Below, in pieces: positions 47,167-60,141 of a stretch of DNA of 64,000 bases. The first letter of the stretch is position 1, and every line of letters begins with the position of its first letter. The notes under the pieces were generated by a model. It made no database searches, had not been told where the DNA came from, and saw only the letters and a list, made by a program, of their open reading frames with translations. The stretch spans positions 62,001-126,000 of the forward strand of contig JAPYMA010001582.1 in NCBI GenBank assembly GCA_035041965.1. Direction: 5' to 3'. Source of the DNA: Anisakis pegreffii (lineage: Eukaryota > Nematoda > Chromadorea > Rhabditida > Anisakidae). A program made the translations under genes and the position numbers.

Positions 47167-50100
47167 ATGGGTGCAGTTGGAAGCGCCCAGTTACATAAAC
47201 GTTCTACACGTGATTCCGTCAGCAGTCAAGTCGACTCTGTAGTACCATCGTCTTCCAATTCGGCCGCCTTACGTCCAGAATCGTCGAGAAAATGCCGATT
47301 CGCTGCACTGATACGTAACAAATACGCAGAATGCAAGTTATCGAGGCTGCAATCCCGTCGAAAGGTAGTTTCCATATTATCATTTCTAAATGCTGTTTGG
47401 AAATGTGCTTATTATTGTTCCTGAAATGCTTTTTTTTCGTGCAAAGAAATCGTGCATAATCGTCCACACATTTTTCATGATCACCATCGTTCGTAGGAAT
47501 TGTCAATAATAGTATCGGGTAGAAGTAAAGTACTTGTTTCATATGCCTGAAGCTTGTAGAGCTGAATCCCACGATTGAACGATTCAACTATGCCAGCTGT
47601 TTGATAGAGCGGTTAAGTGTATCAGAATTATTTCATAAGAATGAAAACGAGCATAAATTTGCAATCGATTCGTTCATTTCTTCAATGGTCGTTGAGTTAT
47701 CGTTCTGAAAAAAAGTGTTGATCTTCTAGAATCGTCCAGCAATTTCACGCGACACACAACGTGCATTTCGTGAACTGATCAGTTCATGGTCATGTTCAGA
47801 ACTGGCTGCATTCTGCACCGAAATGGACAGCGCTTATGCGGTAAGAGAGCTGGTGTTGATGGCCGAAGCGGCACGACCGCCTGTCTCATCACTGCAACAA
47901 GATCTGTTCAATGCATTCAACAATTCAGTTGCCACCGATTGTTTCGTGTTGTACAGGGTGAGTTATATTCCCATTTCTGATCATTATTGTTTGTAAATAT
48001 TTCTCAATTCGAAAATATCTGCGTGAAAAATCATATACTTATCCACCACTGTAGCTGTCAAAAAGCGAGTGATTATTGCTCGGTATGAATGAAGTGTCAA
48101 TTGATTTTGAAATCTACGATTCACGTCTCATCTCGCTGGTTTCAATCCCACCAAGCAGTGTTTTCAGTGTGAACATAGCTAATATTTGTAATGTTTTTCG
48201 ATGCATACTGGTATGAAAACTGAGAATAACGATAGGTCATATTTTTTGCAGGATGGCCGTTATGCCGCTCACGAAGCGATCCTGTGCGCAAGGTCACGTT
48301 ATTTTGCTGAGCAGTTTGCATCAGTGCATCATGATGTGAATGAGTGCATGAGTGCTTCAACAGGCATTGCCGCAAACCGTGAGCTGAAATTTATCGATGA
48401 AACTGTTCCGTATGAGATTTTCTTAGCTGCAATCCAATTTATCTACACTGGTCAAACATCTCCGTCACTTCTACAGGAACCGCAGAAAAAGTATCGCCTC
48501 AATGATGTTTTGTCAAGGTGGGAAATGTTCTCTCATACCCTTTCAGAATTTTTTCAGCATCACCACATTGACATGCTCGTAAAAGCGTATGAGATTATGG
48601 ATTGTAAATATGAAATTCCAGGCTTGGCTGTACTAAAGCGCTAATAGATGACCTATCAACCTTTGACTTTGCGAAAAATGCTGATTGTACACTTGTCTTT
48701 ACGACGAACACAGCAACGTCGACTTCGTATGGTTCGTGAATGTTTCTCTTATTTTTAAGGTTCCATTTGAAATGGAAATTCGTCAGTTGTACCGAATGAA
48801 ATGTTTCACATGTTATCCTTTTCTATTATTCATGACTTTGAAGCGTTGTTTCAGAATGAGGTTTTGAGGTTTGTGTGATTTTGGATTGCAAAGACGGAAT
48901 AGACTTTTTAGAATAAGCCCATTTTGATAGATTATTTTGAGAGGGTGCAAATTAATTCTCGTTTCAGTTTGGTAAATGAAATTGATTGGTGTTGTAGATG
49001 AGAAAGATGGGATGCGACGCTCGGATGCACTTGACTATCGGATTGGATGTGCGTCTGGGATTGTGGCGGCGAGATCGGACTTCTTGAGGACGTTAATTGA
49101 GCGAAAACGACAGAGTCGACGACCGGAAGACGGAGAAGAGCAAAGAGAATGTGCGCACTGGCCACTTGAGATAGTGATCGATGAGCATTTGATACCAAGA
49201 ATTTATGCACCGGTCGTATTGCATGCCATTTACACGGATCGTTTGGATTTGTCAAAGGTTTGATTTATTTGTGCGTTGTGATTTTTTTCATTTCTACTGA
49301 TCATCGTAGTAAGATCACATTTTCGTAGTAATGTTTCAAACACAGTTGTCAACGTTTCGTTTAGATTCATCTGAAGATTCTAGGTACTTTGAGTAGACCT
49401 TGAGCTCAGCTTAGAACTTCTTCCCAACACGCCGGCTCGTTTTTGGTGTTTGGTTGGAGATAATTTGAAAATGTAGCAGACAACGTGATCATTGGTTTGC
49501 TTGTAATTAATTGACTGATTGATTTATGTGACTGTCTGTGTTGAAGGTGCTAGACGGTTGTCAAGTATCAGCGAGCAGTTTGAACGAAGTGCAAGCAATC
49601 GCATCAGGACGTCGGCAGAAGACACCACTGCGACATGCCATCGATGTCTATCATATAGCACAGTTTCTGAATCTTCATCAATTGGCACAATGTTAGTTCA
49701 TAACGTCTGCATATTTGTGATTTGGTTTTGAGTTTGTTTGGTGAGGGATCTATTTTTTGGTTGAATTCAGCTTGTGAGGACGTTATGGTGGATGAGTTGT
49801 CGTTGGATACGGTGAATAGTTTATGGGAATGGGCATCTGATGCGGGTGGTTCGGCGTTCGTGCGACGTGCTTGTGTGGCTTATCTGCGCAATGAATTCTC
49901 GAGATTGTGTGGCACCAACGGTTTACTGGAGCTGAATGAGCAATTGCTAAACGATTGTCTTGTTTCTGACTATGTGCAGGTGAGGAGAAAGTAAACCTAT
50001 TAAGGTTTTTGTTGATGAAACGATGAGAGTAGATTTTTTTTGAATTTTTGTTGTTTGTATTTTAGTGTTCCGAAGTGGAAATTTTGGAAAGTGTAGTGAG

Positions 50101-51820
50101 ATGGGGTGAGCATGAATTGGTGAGGCGTATGGAAGAGCGTGAACCCAATTTGGTGGCGAACACAACGCACAGTATCAGTCGGCGTGGTGTGCGCAGATCT
50201 GAACTGGATGATGTTGAGCTGAGAAATATTTTGGGTGATTTGTTACCGTTGGTACGAATCGATTATATCCTTCCACCGTTTCATCAGGTTTGCCTTCAGT
50301 AATCACTCTTCTAATTTTGTTTCGTGTGAGATTCTGTGCTTATTCTCAACTGTTTTAGGTGAATTTCTGATTCAATGTTGTTGGATAGTTTGTGTTAATT
50401 TTAAGATTTTATCACGCAGAATCTTAGAGTGAATTTTAGAGTTTGAACAGCGCCTATAAACGCGGTCTGCTGGATCGTGCACCGAATTCGGATCTGCTGG
50501 GGCAACGATACCCGGATAGCCGATCACCAGACGTGAATCCGGATGCACACTGGTTCGATCATGGTGTGCCGAGGCGACATCCGGCTGGACCAAGGCTTCT
50601 GTTGCCTTACATCTCGGTAAGATTTTAATTTTTGAATTATCATCGCTTTATATCTAACTCATGTAAGAGTGAATCAGTAAAGGAATTTCAATTTCTTGAT
50701 TTCAGGAAACTCATAATCAGCTGCGCCGTATGTGCGGCAATGGTGCAGACGTTCTGGCGGACTATAGACGGGGTGTGATGGGTGAACAAGAGCACCGTAC
50801 GCGATTTGTATCGAACGGTTTGTGGGGACACGTTGTAAACCTCACTCCTGAGGTACTTTCTGAAGCCACGAGAACATTGGTGAGTCATATGGTTGTCATT
50901 ATCACTGCGATCAATTCGATCGTTTTTTACATCGCATTGTTCTGTTTCGTTTTTCACTGGTCATGAATTGTAGGAGCTTTAATGTATGCTTCCATTAGCC
51001 TGTCCTGATCACTTCATAACTAGAATAGAATGAGTTCTTGTGAATTTTTTTCATGCGTAGATCTCGCGTAACCAAGAAGGTGAAATATTTATTGTGTAAC
51101 GTCGGTGGTTTTCTAGGTTGAGAAACGAATCAATGAAACGTTGCGGAGTGATAACTTGGTCAGGAAAGCATTTTGTTGTGGTTGCGCACATCATCGTCAT
51201 ATGGCTATAGAGCAGGTTTGTTTAGGGATGCTCTCGATTGATTTGCAGTTGGTTGTGTTTACTTTCAAACTGTCATCTATTTTTGTATTTTTCTTCACGA
51301 AGAAAACAGCAAAATTTCGACTCAATGTTGGATGTATTTAGCTCGAATCTGTTTTAGTTAACATATAGGATGAGTTGATTCTTCTGAAATAATTTTCGGT
51401 GGTTCTAGGTAAGATTGCGGATTCTGCGGGAATTGGGTCTGAACGACTCGTGTATGGAGGTTATTTTGCCCGTAGCGACAAGCTCAACTCAGACAGGTGG
51501 CGTTAGAGATTCGTACATACCCAGACATTATAGCAGTCAACCGGCACTAACTGTAATGTCAGTATGGCCAGATCTGATGCGAACAGTTTATCCGTCAGCA
51601 TCGAGACCAGAATCACCACATTCTGAGTACGGTGAGATGATTTGAGTTTTGATGATTCGAATCGATGAAAAGATCCAAATGCTTGAAATGTTTTTTGCTC
51701 ATTGATTATGTGTTTTGAGAAATCTATGAGTGGAATGCCTAAAAGAAAGATTGCATTGCAGATAATGAAAGTTTGAGAGATTTTCGCCCGGATTTGCTAC
51801 GCACTGAGTCGATGATATGA
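47167..51820 (+). CDS. BTBD7: BTB/POZ domain-containing protein 7 (BTBD7) orthologue
   Basis: Exons: 47167-47364, 47730-47957, 48252-48506, 48558-48629, 48760-48802, 48998-49257, 49547-49691, 49771-49979, 50066-50287, 50440-50616, 50706-50879, 51117-51215, 51409-51631, 51762-51820; about 787 residues. The BTBD7 signature is clear in REPNLVANTTHSISRRGVRR followed by LLPLVRIDYILP, in VYHIAQFLNLHQLAQSCEDV, and in VRLRILRELGLND near the C-terminus. Two BTB domains are expected: the first at about 135-235 (AILCARSRYFAEQF, FIYTGQT), the second at about 270-352 (GIVAARSDFLRTLIE, VVLHAIYTDRLDLSK). A BACK-like region follows. The start MGAVGS matches the N-myristoylation pattern (Gly2, Ser6), as does the vertebrate MGANAS. 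Family knowledge: BTBD7 regulates epithelial adhesion and branching in vertebrates; I believe the C. elegans orthologue is hpo-9. The 48802/48998 junction is the weakest, and the second BTB looks shortened there. Confidence 0.94.
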
Positions 51821-54800
51821 GAGCATAGTGGAGATTTGGAAACAGATCCGACTAGAATAGAGGAAAGTTTCCGCCTTTTTAACTATTTTATTGAATGGAA
51901 CCTATTTTGAGTTTATTCACTGTACGTGTCGTTTCATTACGGATATTGTGTTATATTATGTACAATAGATTATTTTTTAATGATTATGTTTAATGTACTG
52001 AATGATAGTTCTGTTCAGACTAAAATTTTGTTTTATTGCGTTGTTGTATTTTGTTAGTGGTTCGCGATATGTACCACATGAATTGGTGTGTCATTTGTAT
52101 TATATTAGCATTTTGTAACCATTCATCTGCAAATGATGATTGTGTGTTCTTATGTGATAGCATTTCAATTTCGTTTGAAACGTTGGGCAACACTGAACCT
52201 GTTCCTAGTTTTTTGAAGAAGAAGAAGAAGAATCACTGGTCTGGTGTAGTCATAGATAATTGTTCTTGTATTGTGTATGTGCAACGTTATTGTAATTGCT
52301 ATTACCAGTCTAATTTTTATTCCAACGTTATGGTAGTTATTTAATTTTTCAGAATTGTAATTTTTGCACTCACAATTGTAATTTTGATTAACATCATTGA
52401 TTTGTACAATATTTCTGCAGGTATGTAGGTATTTTTCCATACGTCTCATTCTTATTCTGTTGACCTTATTTTTCTTAAGTACAAACATATTGATTGGAAT
52501 GTGATGTGATGATTGAATGATTTGTAGAGTTGAATTTTTATTAGTTTGTATTATTTTTTCAGAGAATATTCACATTGTACATATTTATAACTTAATATGG
52601 TTGAATTCATTTATATGATGGTGACTATATTTTTTTGGTTTTTAAAAAAATAAAATTCCTTCCCCTATTCAAGATATAATCCTCGTTTCTTCACAATTTC
52701 ACATATTATAGTCTGGAAACAGGTTCGTAGTCGGCGATAAGTTAGTGAGGTAACGGTTGGGATAGCTCAATATAAGAGTGGTAATAAGCAAACGAAGAAC
52801 TGACTGGATGACTTGTTTTGATAATAGTTGACTCGATATTTTGACAAGTGATAATAAACAAAGAATCGGACAGACCTGTTTTGCCCAACATTGAGGAAAA
52901 TTATCGAAATTGAAAAGTCGATCGAGTTTCCGTTTGTATGGAGCAAACTGCGATCGTTCACCATCTTTAGAGTATATTGAACTGATTGATCAACTAACGT
53001 AATAGTGGTTTTTAGAAGTACATACAGTTAAATGGGACATCATTTCGATAGATCGATGTTTTAGCTCATATCGTTTGTGGTGCACAATAAGCGTGAAACT
53101 TAGTTTGGAAAAGAAGCATTTATAGAGGTTCATGAGCAAAGGTAGTATTGAAAATGAATGGAAATGTAATGTTGGTCGATGTAGATGCAGAACTGTCGTT
53201 TGCGCTGATGTGAAGGGTTTAATTTAATGAGAGCAGTGTCCTAATTGAATATTCTCAATTAAGTATAATAATAACACAAGCATAAACACTGGCATGAAGT
53301 TTAAGGCTCTCAACGTCGTAGTGCTGCTGATATATATCGTTCGTCTAATAGCTATGAAGAGAGCCCACAAACAATTTCGTATTCATTCTGAATTAATTAT
53401 TTTTGCTCTCCGTCAATACATTTCATCCACTTCGTTTCATAAACCAGCATCACATATTAGCTTTCCATGTTACAATTGCATTGCAACGTTTTGCGATCCA
53501 GTCACGTTTTGCGTGAGATTACGTCCAATTACATAGGTGACGATTTAGGCTAGATCTAAAGTATAGATGGCTTGTTGAATACTTAAAGTCTCTAAATGAT
53601 GCTGGTTATAGCCTTCAGATGTCCGAACTGAAATTCCGTAGCAAAACTTGCATCAGAAACCAGAGATTAGTCTCATTCAATCGTGATATGTTACACTGTT
53701 TGATGCTATGAGCACTTGGAAGGAATATCTACGGTGATCAATGAATTGTTCATTTACGTTATTGTAAATCGTTTGTTAGCGAGCGGGCGATTTTATCAGT
53801 TCTATTAGATCATTTAGAAGAAGTGAGGTGAAAATTATGCTCGTATGAAACTCATTCATTAGTTAGTCTCATTTTTGCAGTGGTTTTGTTAGGAGTGTTT
53901 TGTTGGTGTGTTCGTTTGAGTAGTATAAGTGGTCATTATTTAATTTTCGATATTGTCTGAAATTTATCTTATTGCTTGTACGAGAATTGAAACTCTTAGT
54001 TCTCAGATGTACTCTACAGAATCAGGCCTGCTCCTTTTTCACTCACAATTCGACTCATTCTTATTGCTGGCTCTAGTTTATTATCATTGATTATTCACTC
54101 TATTTGGGTTCCAAATAATGTTGTACTTATGTGTTCATCGTAACATTTGCAGCAATGGCAATTTCAACCAAAACTATTGCCGTCCATCAGGAAGTAGTCT
54201 TTATGTTCATTCAAGCTTGATTCCTCGCGTTCTTTGCATAAATTTATGCTCTCCTGATTGATTTTGTTGTCATTTTTACAAAACTCAATCTCTGGTCATG
54301 ATTTAAAGTTATCGATTATTCGTCGTTGAATTATTCTCGCACGCCATATAACTGATCATTTTTTTTGATATCAATTGGATGAGAAAAATTGCTCAATTAG
54401 TCACCAAATGAATCTGCACTTGACGCAAAGTGACATTCCATTCCACATTCAATGTGTTGATTTCACGTCATCTTTCTAATTTTTTTGACAACTGCTCTAC
54501 TGCCTCACTTACCTAATTCCTGTCGTTAGGAAACAATTTGATTCTAGTCGTTCGTTCATTCCCTATATAGGATTGATTCGCGTCTGACGTTTCAGCCTAT
54601 GGGGAAGTGTATATGAACGAAGTGGCTTTGTAAAGTGAACCATGAATACAACGATCCCCTTCATACAAATTGAGTCGATAGCTAAAATTATCACTTTTCA
54701 ATAGGAATCAGCCCATATTTCGTCATTCAACATCGAACAATCACATCGAATTATTTACACTGTTCCCTTATGGATAACTTCGTAATGCGCTGTTCTCTTC

Positions 54801-57605
54801 TAACCGTTGCACAAATCAATTCCACTGTCAACAACAATCGTAATCATTCTTATCAGTTCAAAAGACCTGTGACTGTCACAGTTTTATGAGTGTTTTATTG
54901 AAGCTGACAGCTATCTACTTATAACTTCACCAGCAAAAGCTTCACTAATTTATCAGCGATAACAAAATGATTGATTGCCATATCGTAATGAAGTGATTCT
55001 GTTTGAAAACTTCATTGTGTATTGATATTCTTATCAAATTTTAGATCATCGCGGGTGTATACTGATATTATTGGTTTTTTAAGCAATCCCAATTTCAAGG
55101 CTGTCCTTTATAGTCCAGGAGGCATTATCTAATATATTCAGGTAAATATTATTCCCATAATATGATAAGTATTGTTGTCAACATTCGATAACTGAAACCA
55201 TCGGTATATCATCCAGGTATGTATATGAACATTCGAAGATTTGAAATAATCACAAGTGAACGTGAAACAAATTCCTAACTCTCATCATTTACTATCCATT
55301 TATTTATGAGTATATTTACCTATAAATGTGTGTGCAAATAGCCACTCACGAACTCATTAGCACTTCAATGAAATGACAAACAAATGACGACAATGTATTC
55401 TCGTGCACATACCAATCACATTTCAATTTCAAGGTTACACAATTCGAGTCGAGTCTAACGGATAGCGAATGTCCGTTATATAATAATAGTATTGAGAGTC
55501 AAAATGAGATTGATTTTATTGTCACCGCGATTGATTGTCATCGTGATCAACGACAGTTTGCGTTGTGAATGTGTAATGTTCACCGATTATGCTGATTTAT
55601 TGTTCACGCAACTGCATTGAATGTAGGTGTTGATTGTCATCTCATTCGGTTTGTAATCACCATCTTAACAGGTAAATCAGAACAGTCCTGATAACAATGG
55701 TACTTTTATTGTGTCGTATTGATGTAGCCGGAAGAATATTGTATGAATTCTATTGTGTCATAACCTGTGCTATGACAGACGGAGTTAAATGGAGGTCTGC
55801 GGAACACTATTCGATAACGCAAATGAGCCATTACTACTAATATCATTACCACATTAATGAGCCATGATTAAAAAGGTCATTATTACTGCCTGCCATTTCT
55901 GTTCGAATCGGTATCAGTTGTTATTACAACGAGTTTCTCAAGCTCATCATTCGCTATACATCAGTACCATTTATTGCTGCTTCAAAGAGGATACTGTCCC
56001 TTCGAATTGCATACAATTAATTTTCCCTGCAAAAAATCAGTCTTCCTGTAAACACAAAGCAGACCAACGAACATCGTGGTAATTGCACGCATGATTCCCA
56101 TTCTGAATCGCGTGTTTGCATATGCGCTCATGAGCATTTCTTCATTCTGCATATTTTCATATTCATTTCCTTCTCTTTACATTTCAGTTTGAACACGATT
56201 ATTCTGTTTGCATTCCATTGATAACAGTCATATCGCCAGAACGCCCACTGACAGTGGAAAAAAAGCCTTTTGAAGACTCTCACAACATTCATTGCCCGTT
56301 GCTTGTAATCACCATACGTTCCATCCTCAAGTGAATGTGTGATAAAAAACAAATCCAGTCGAAGTTTTCCATTGCAGAGAGGAGAAGAATTAATCATAGA
56401 TATTGAAAAATTTTTTGATAGCAACAATTGTTCTCTGAATGGTCAGCCAGCAGCCGTCTTACCGATCGTGAATCGTTTTCGTTTCATTTGTGAAATTATT
56501 TCATTGAAATTTTTCATTTCATTATTTAAATGCGTTTACTTGAGATCATTGCGCCATATGTAGAGGAAAGAAGTTCGCATCTGTTTTATTTCGTACACAC
56601 TTGTCCTTGTGCATTTGTCATCGTCTCAAAACTGCTATTTCAATGCAATTGCAGTCAGTCGTTTTTGTGCGGCGTTTTCATTCCTAATTGCACAAAGCAT
56701 ATGAAAAACCAATGAAGAATGATCGATTTTATCTGATGTTTCCGTGAAATGAGTCTGAAGTGAGCACTACTGATTGTTGACAGATGGATAATTTTTGCTG
56801 GGAATTTTTGCTATTTCTTACTTGTTCATAGCGAATGTTTTGATTAATTCATTACGACAAACGTTGTCATGTTATGAAGTACTTCATTATCGTCCTCAAC
56901 ACTGCTAGTATTGGATTAAGTCGATTTATCTAGCGCTCTGTGATATGCATCTTAATATCCATCCATACATAAACTCACATTTCCGAGAGTGTTTATGCAC
57001 ATAACTACTTCCATTCATACAAATATACATATATGTTAGCGGTTATAGCACATTTTGCTAGTCCATATATTATTATTGGTGTGTTTGCTTCGGGCACTAC
57101 TTAGGACTTGTGACATGCGAAGAAAAAGCGTACACCAGCCAGCAGAAGCAATAGCCATAATGAACTGTCGCTAACGAGCCTCTTGCGTTAAGCCTAAGCC
57201 TAAACAAACACCAATAAATAACGAGCCAAAAAGCGAACAAGCGAAGCCAAGAACGTCCATCTTTGCCTAGTCAGTGAACGAGTCAGATCGTTTGCTACTT
57301 TCAGAACCTTTCCAGAATTTATTCGATGCTATTCATTTGTAATTGCAGTGCACAGTTTAACATCAATCACTCTCTACATTCCATCCATCCATCCATATAA
57401 TCCACAAACAAACACATACAAATATATCCTCAAATATGTGATCAACATCCAGACGTACATAAGAATGTGCTGCTGTTGGTTCTTTGCTTATCCTCTCTTT
57501 TTCACTCTCGTTTTCGCTTGATTCATTCGACTAGTTTCTGCCGGTTGTCCTTTTGAGATTTGCAAAAGTTTAGATCTGGAAACTTTATGACGAGTAACAT
57601 ATCAT
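51821..57605. other. Long stretch without an identified gene
   Basis: Begins with the 3' UTR of the BTBD7 gene. The rest is AT-rich with no run of phase-compatible exons that I could see; only the weak 53294-53536 open frame stands out. A CCAT tract occurs near 57385. Confidence 0.5.
53294..53536 (+). CDS. Unidentified 80-codon ORF with signal-peptide-like N-terminus
   Basis: Starts MKFKALNVVVLLIYIVRLIA, a basic-hydrophobic leader that could be a signal peptide, followed by about 60 residues with three cysteines. There is no flanking gene within 1.4 kb and no homology I recognise. Coding status rests only on the leader. Confidence 0.18.
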   Translation: MKFKALNVVVLLIYIVRLIAMKRAHKQFRIHSELIIFALRQYISSTSFHKPASHISFPCYNCIATFCDPVTFCVRLRPIT

Positions 57606-57894
57606 TATCGTATTTTCCGCACTATAGGACGCACGGGATTATAAGGCGCACTGTCAATGAATGGTCTATTTTCAAACTTTTCTCTTATATAAAGCACACC
57701 GGACTATAAGGCGCATTAAGGGAACAAAACAGTCAGATAAGTCATTCAGGCAGTCGGGTAACCACACAAAATCGCTTCGAAGTCACTAACCAGAATGAAT
57801 CCATATATGAGGCGCTCCGGGTTATGAGGTGCACTGCCGTTTTTGAGAAAATTAAAGGCATTTAACTGCGCCTTATAGTCCGGAAGATACAGTA
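57606..57894. mobile_element. 289-bp terminal-inverted-repeat element (MITE-like) with GGCGCA subterminal repeats
   Basis: The left end (CGTATTTTCCGCACTATAGG) and the reverse complement of the right end (CTGTATCTTCCGGACTATAA) match over about 27 bp with a few mismatches, so the unit has terminal inverted repeats. The motif ATAAGGCGCA and close variants recur near both ends, several times. No coding capacity is visible, so it would be mobilised in trans. A TA target duplication is possible. It sits in otherwise featureless intergenic DNA. From memory its termini match a very abundant repeat of fish genomes. Confidence 0.8.
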
Positions 57895-58285
57895 TTTATT
57901 TTGAACGTTGTTGTGATATCCACATTGCTGATTGTTAGTTTATGCCGTGCTGGAGGCATCCGGATTTGTGCTTTTCAACATTTTTAGCTATCAGCATTTG
58001 CGAAGAAAACCAACCTGCTTATATCTTTGTAGGCATGAAGGAGATCGGTTCATTTCGTTCGAGTTGAGAATTATCTTAAACAAACGGAATGCAAACCAGT
58101 GAGAAAACGGAAATCGTATAACCTGCATTAGATGAGTGAATTAATAAAATGGAACCAAATTCATTTATTTGCTCTCCATCTATCCATACGTTCATCCATT
58201 TACGGACACATTTATGCAGCAGCTCATTAATTTCACTGAATTTATTCACGATTCAAATATGCGTGATTATTTTTTGTATTTTCAG

Positions 58286-58352
58286 AAATGTGAAAGATCC
58301 TCAAAAACCATGCGATAAATTCAATGAATTTGTGTGTATGGATGAATTATAC
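58286..58352 (+). CDS. Isolated possible exon with an M13 (neprilysin-like) cysteine motif
   Basis: After the acceptor TGTATTTTCAG the sequence reads NVKDPQKPCDKFNEFVCMDE. The pattern DP..PCD.F.EFVC resembles the start of the ectodomain of M13 metalloendopeptidases (DPCDDFYEYACG). A donor GTTCAG follows TAC at 58352 and a stop follows 18 nt later. No other M13 exons, HExxH zinc motif or signal anchor were found nearby. It could be a remnant of a gene copy, one exon of a dispersed gene, or coincidence. Confidence 0.25.
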
Positions 58353-59829
58353 GTTCAGAGTGATTAATACTAAACCGTACACTACAATTAGAAATCGTGA
58401 ATGTACTCAGTGGAAATGCTCAAAAATCGTTTTCATACTAACACTCATCACCGTATTTCTGCATCATTGACGATTTTGGTGTAGAAATGTGAATTTATGA
58501 AAAAATTTCGCTCTTGAATAGAACATAACAATATGACTGATGTACACGTTTTATGAGAAACGAACAATCTTTCTAATGATTCATATGAGAACACTTTTCT
58601 GAGAAAATTCGAAACGTCAGAGGAATTTCCAAATACAAATAATGTCTCTTGCTCCAGTGAGCTGTTTGTTTTGCATATACTTCGTTCGGCATCATCACAG
58701 TCAGTCAGTCAAGTTTGTTGTGCTTGTGATTCATTGATAGCACCATAAAATGTGCTGCTTATAAACGCTATCGAGAGCAATGACTAATCATCATTTGAAT
58801 TTGTAATGCCGAACGAACGCTGAACAAAAGTAAACATTTATTTCGATGTGCTTATATGTCGACAGTCATATTGAACTCATGATCGAACATAACATGCATG
58901 AATCTATCTAAGTCCATCAGTCCATCGACAAACTGCAGATTTATAGGTGTCCATGAAATGGTTCAGTTCCATGAATTGCTTTCCTCATTCAATTCGTCGT
59001 TCATGTTATATCAATCATCATGCACAATTGGCTGCGTATCATCCACATTCATATGAAATGAAGCAATATATTCTTTCTCAGTCAGTCAGTCATTCATTTA
59101 TTCGACGATGTTAACGTTTCTGTTATTTGTGTTTGCTGTGAAGCTCAATGAATGATATTTCGTTGGTTACGTAAAATATCTCACATAACCGTTTCAAACG
59201 CTCATTTACTAACAGCTGAACGTGTGCTATGTATATATCACTTCAACTCATATCCGTATCCATGTTGATCCTTTTGAATATATCTGCTGTGTATATCCGT
59301 TATGCGTTTGTCGCAACTATACATTGACAGGTACAACGGCTATGAAGAGATAACATCAATTATCTCACACATTATATAGATGTGAACACCTTCAGTTATC
59401 AATTGATGACCTTTGAAATTTCAGTTGTTCAGTGGATTCTTTGTACTTAAACATGTTGAATTATTCGTGATGTCTGGTTTGAGTTATTATTATTATTGAA
59501 AGGATGCAATTATATTACTATAACTATTATACTACCTGCACCAACGTTTTTACAATTCACACTTTTACTCGCATGATGTTATCCGAAGTGAATTTACTTT
59601 ACTCTAAACTTCACTGGCGTAACGTAACGTTCGCAGTTGACTATGTGTGAGATATGCGTATCCAACGATAGTAAGTGCTCGTATTCACGACGACATTCAT
59701 CCGTTATTGCGCTCGTAAACGAAAGTACCAATCCATTCAATTTGATGTCCTATCGAATAAAACATCCAACGAAATGCCATTCACGGACGCCTCGTGTCGC
59801 CGTGTTCGTCTCCCTTTGATTCGTAGAAG

Positions 59830-60141
59830 CTAAAACCGGTTGTCTAGGGATGTAGTCGACGGTCCTATTGAAAACCAGAAGACCAGAAGGACACAACGAA
59901 GACTGTTCAGTTGATTTGTTGAAGCAAAATAGCCGAGTTTTTTGCTCACTCTGCTTTCAAGCAGTTTCGTCCTACCGTTCGATGATAACTTAGATTCATT
60001 CAGCTTCAAGCATCTGGTCGCTGTTATTATGCTGTCACTCCTATGCTCATCGTTTTGGCTGATGATCATGTGTCCATGTGATGCTTGAAGCACACAACAC
60101 ATTCCGTAGTCATTGTCCACATCTCCTGCAAATTTTGCCAC
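59830..60141 (-). CDS. Unidentified 103-codon open frame
   Basis: Minus-strand frame containing GDVDNDYGMCCVLQASHGH, preceded by a plausible acceptor (AATTTGCAG) at about 60126. It ends hydrophobically and then with a stop. No family recognised. It is the longest minus-strand frame between 57 and 61 kb. Confidence 0.2.
   Translation of the reverse strand: MAKFAGDVDNDYGMCCVLQASHGHMIISQNDEHRSDSIITATRCLKLNESKLSSNGRTKLLESRVSKKLGYFASTNQLNSLRCVLLVFWFSIGPSTTSLDNRF

Noticed and set aside
47845..47850. Donor-like GTAAGA inside BTBD7 exon 2
   Set aside because: Reading on gives VRELVLMAEAARPP, which matches the BTBD7 family; splicing there would remove it.
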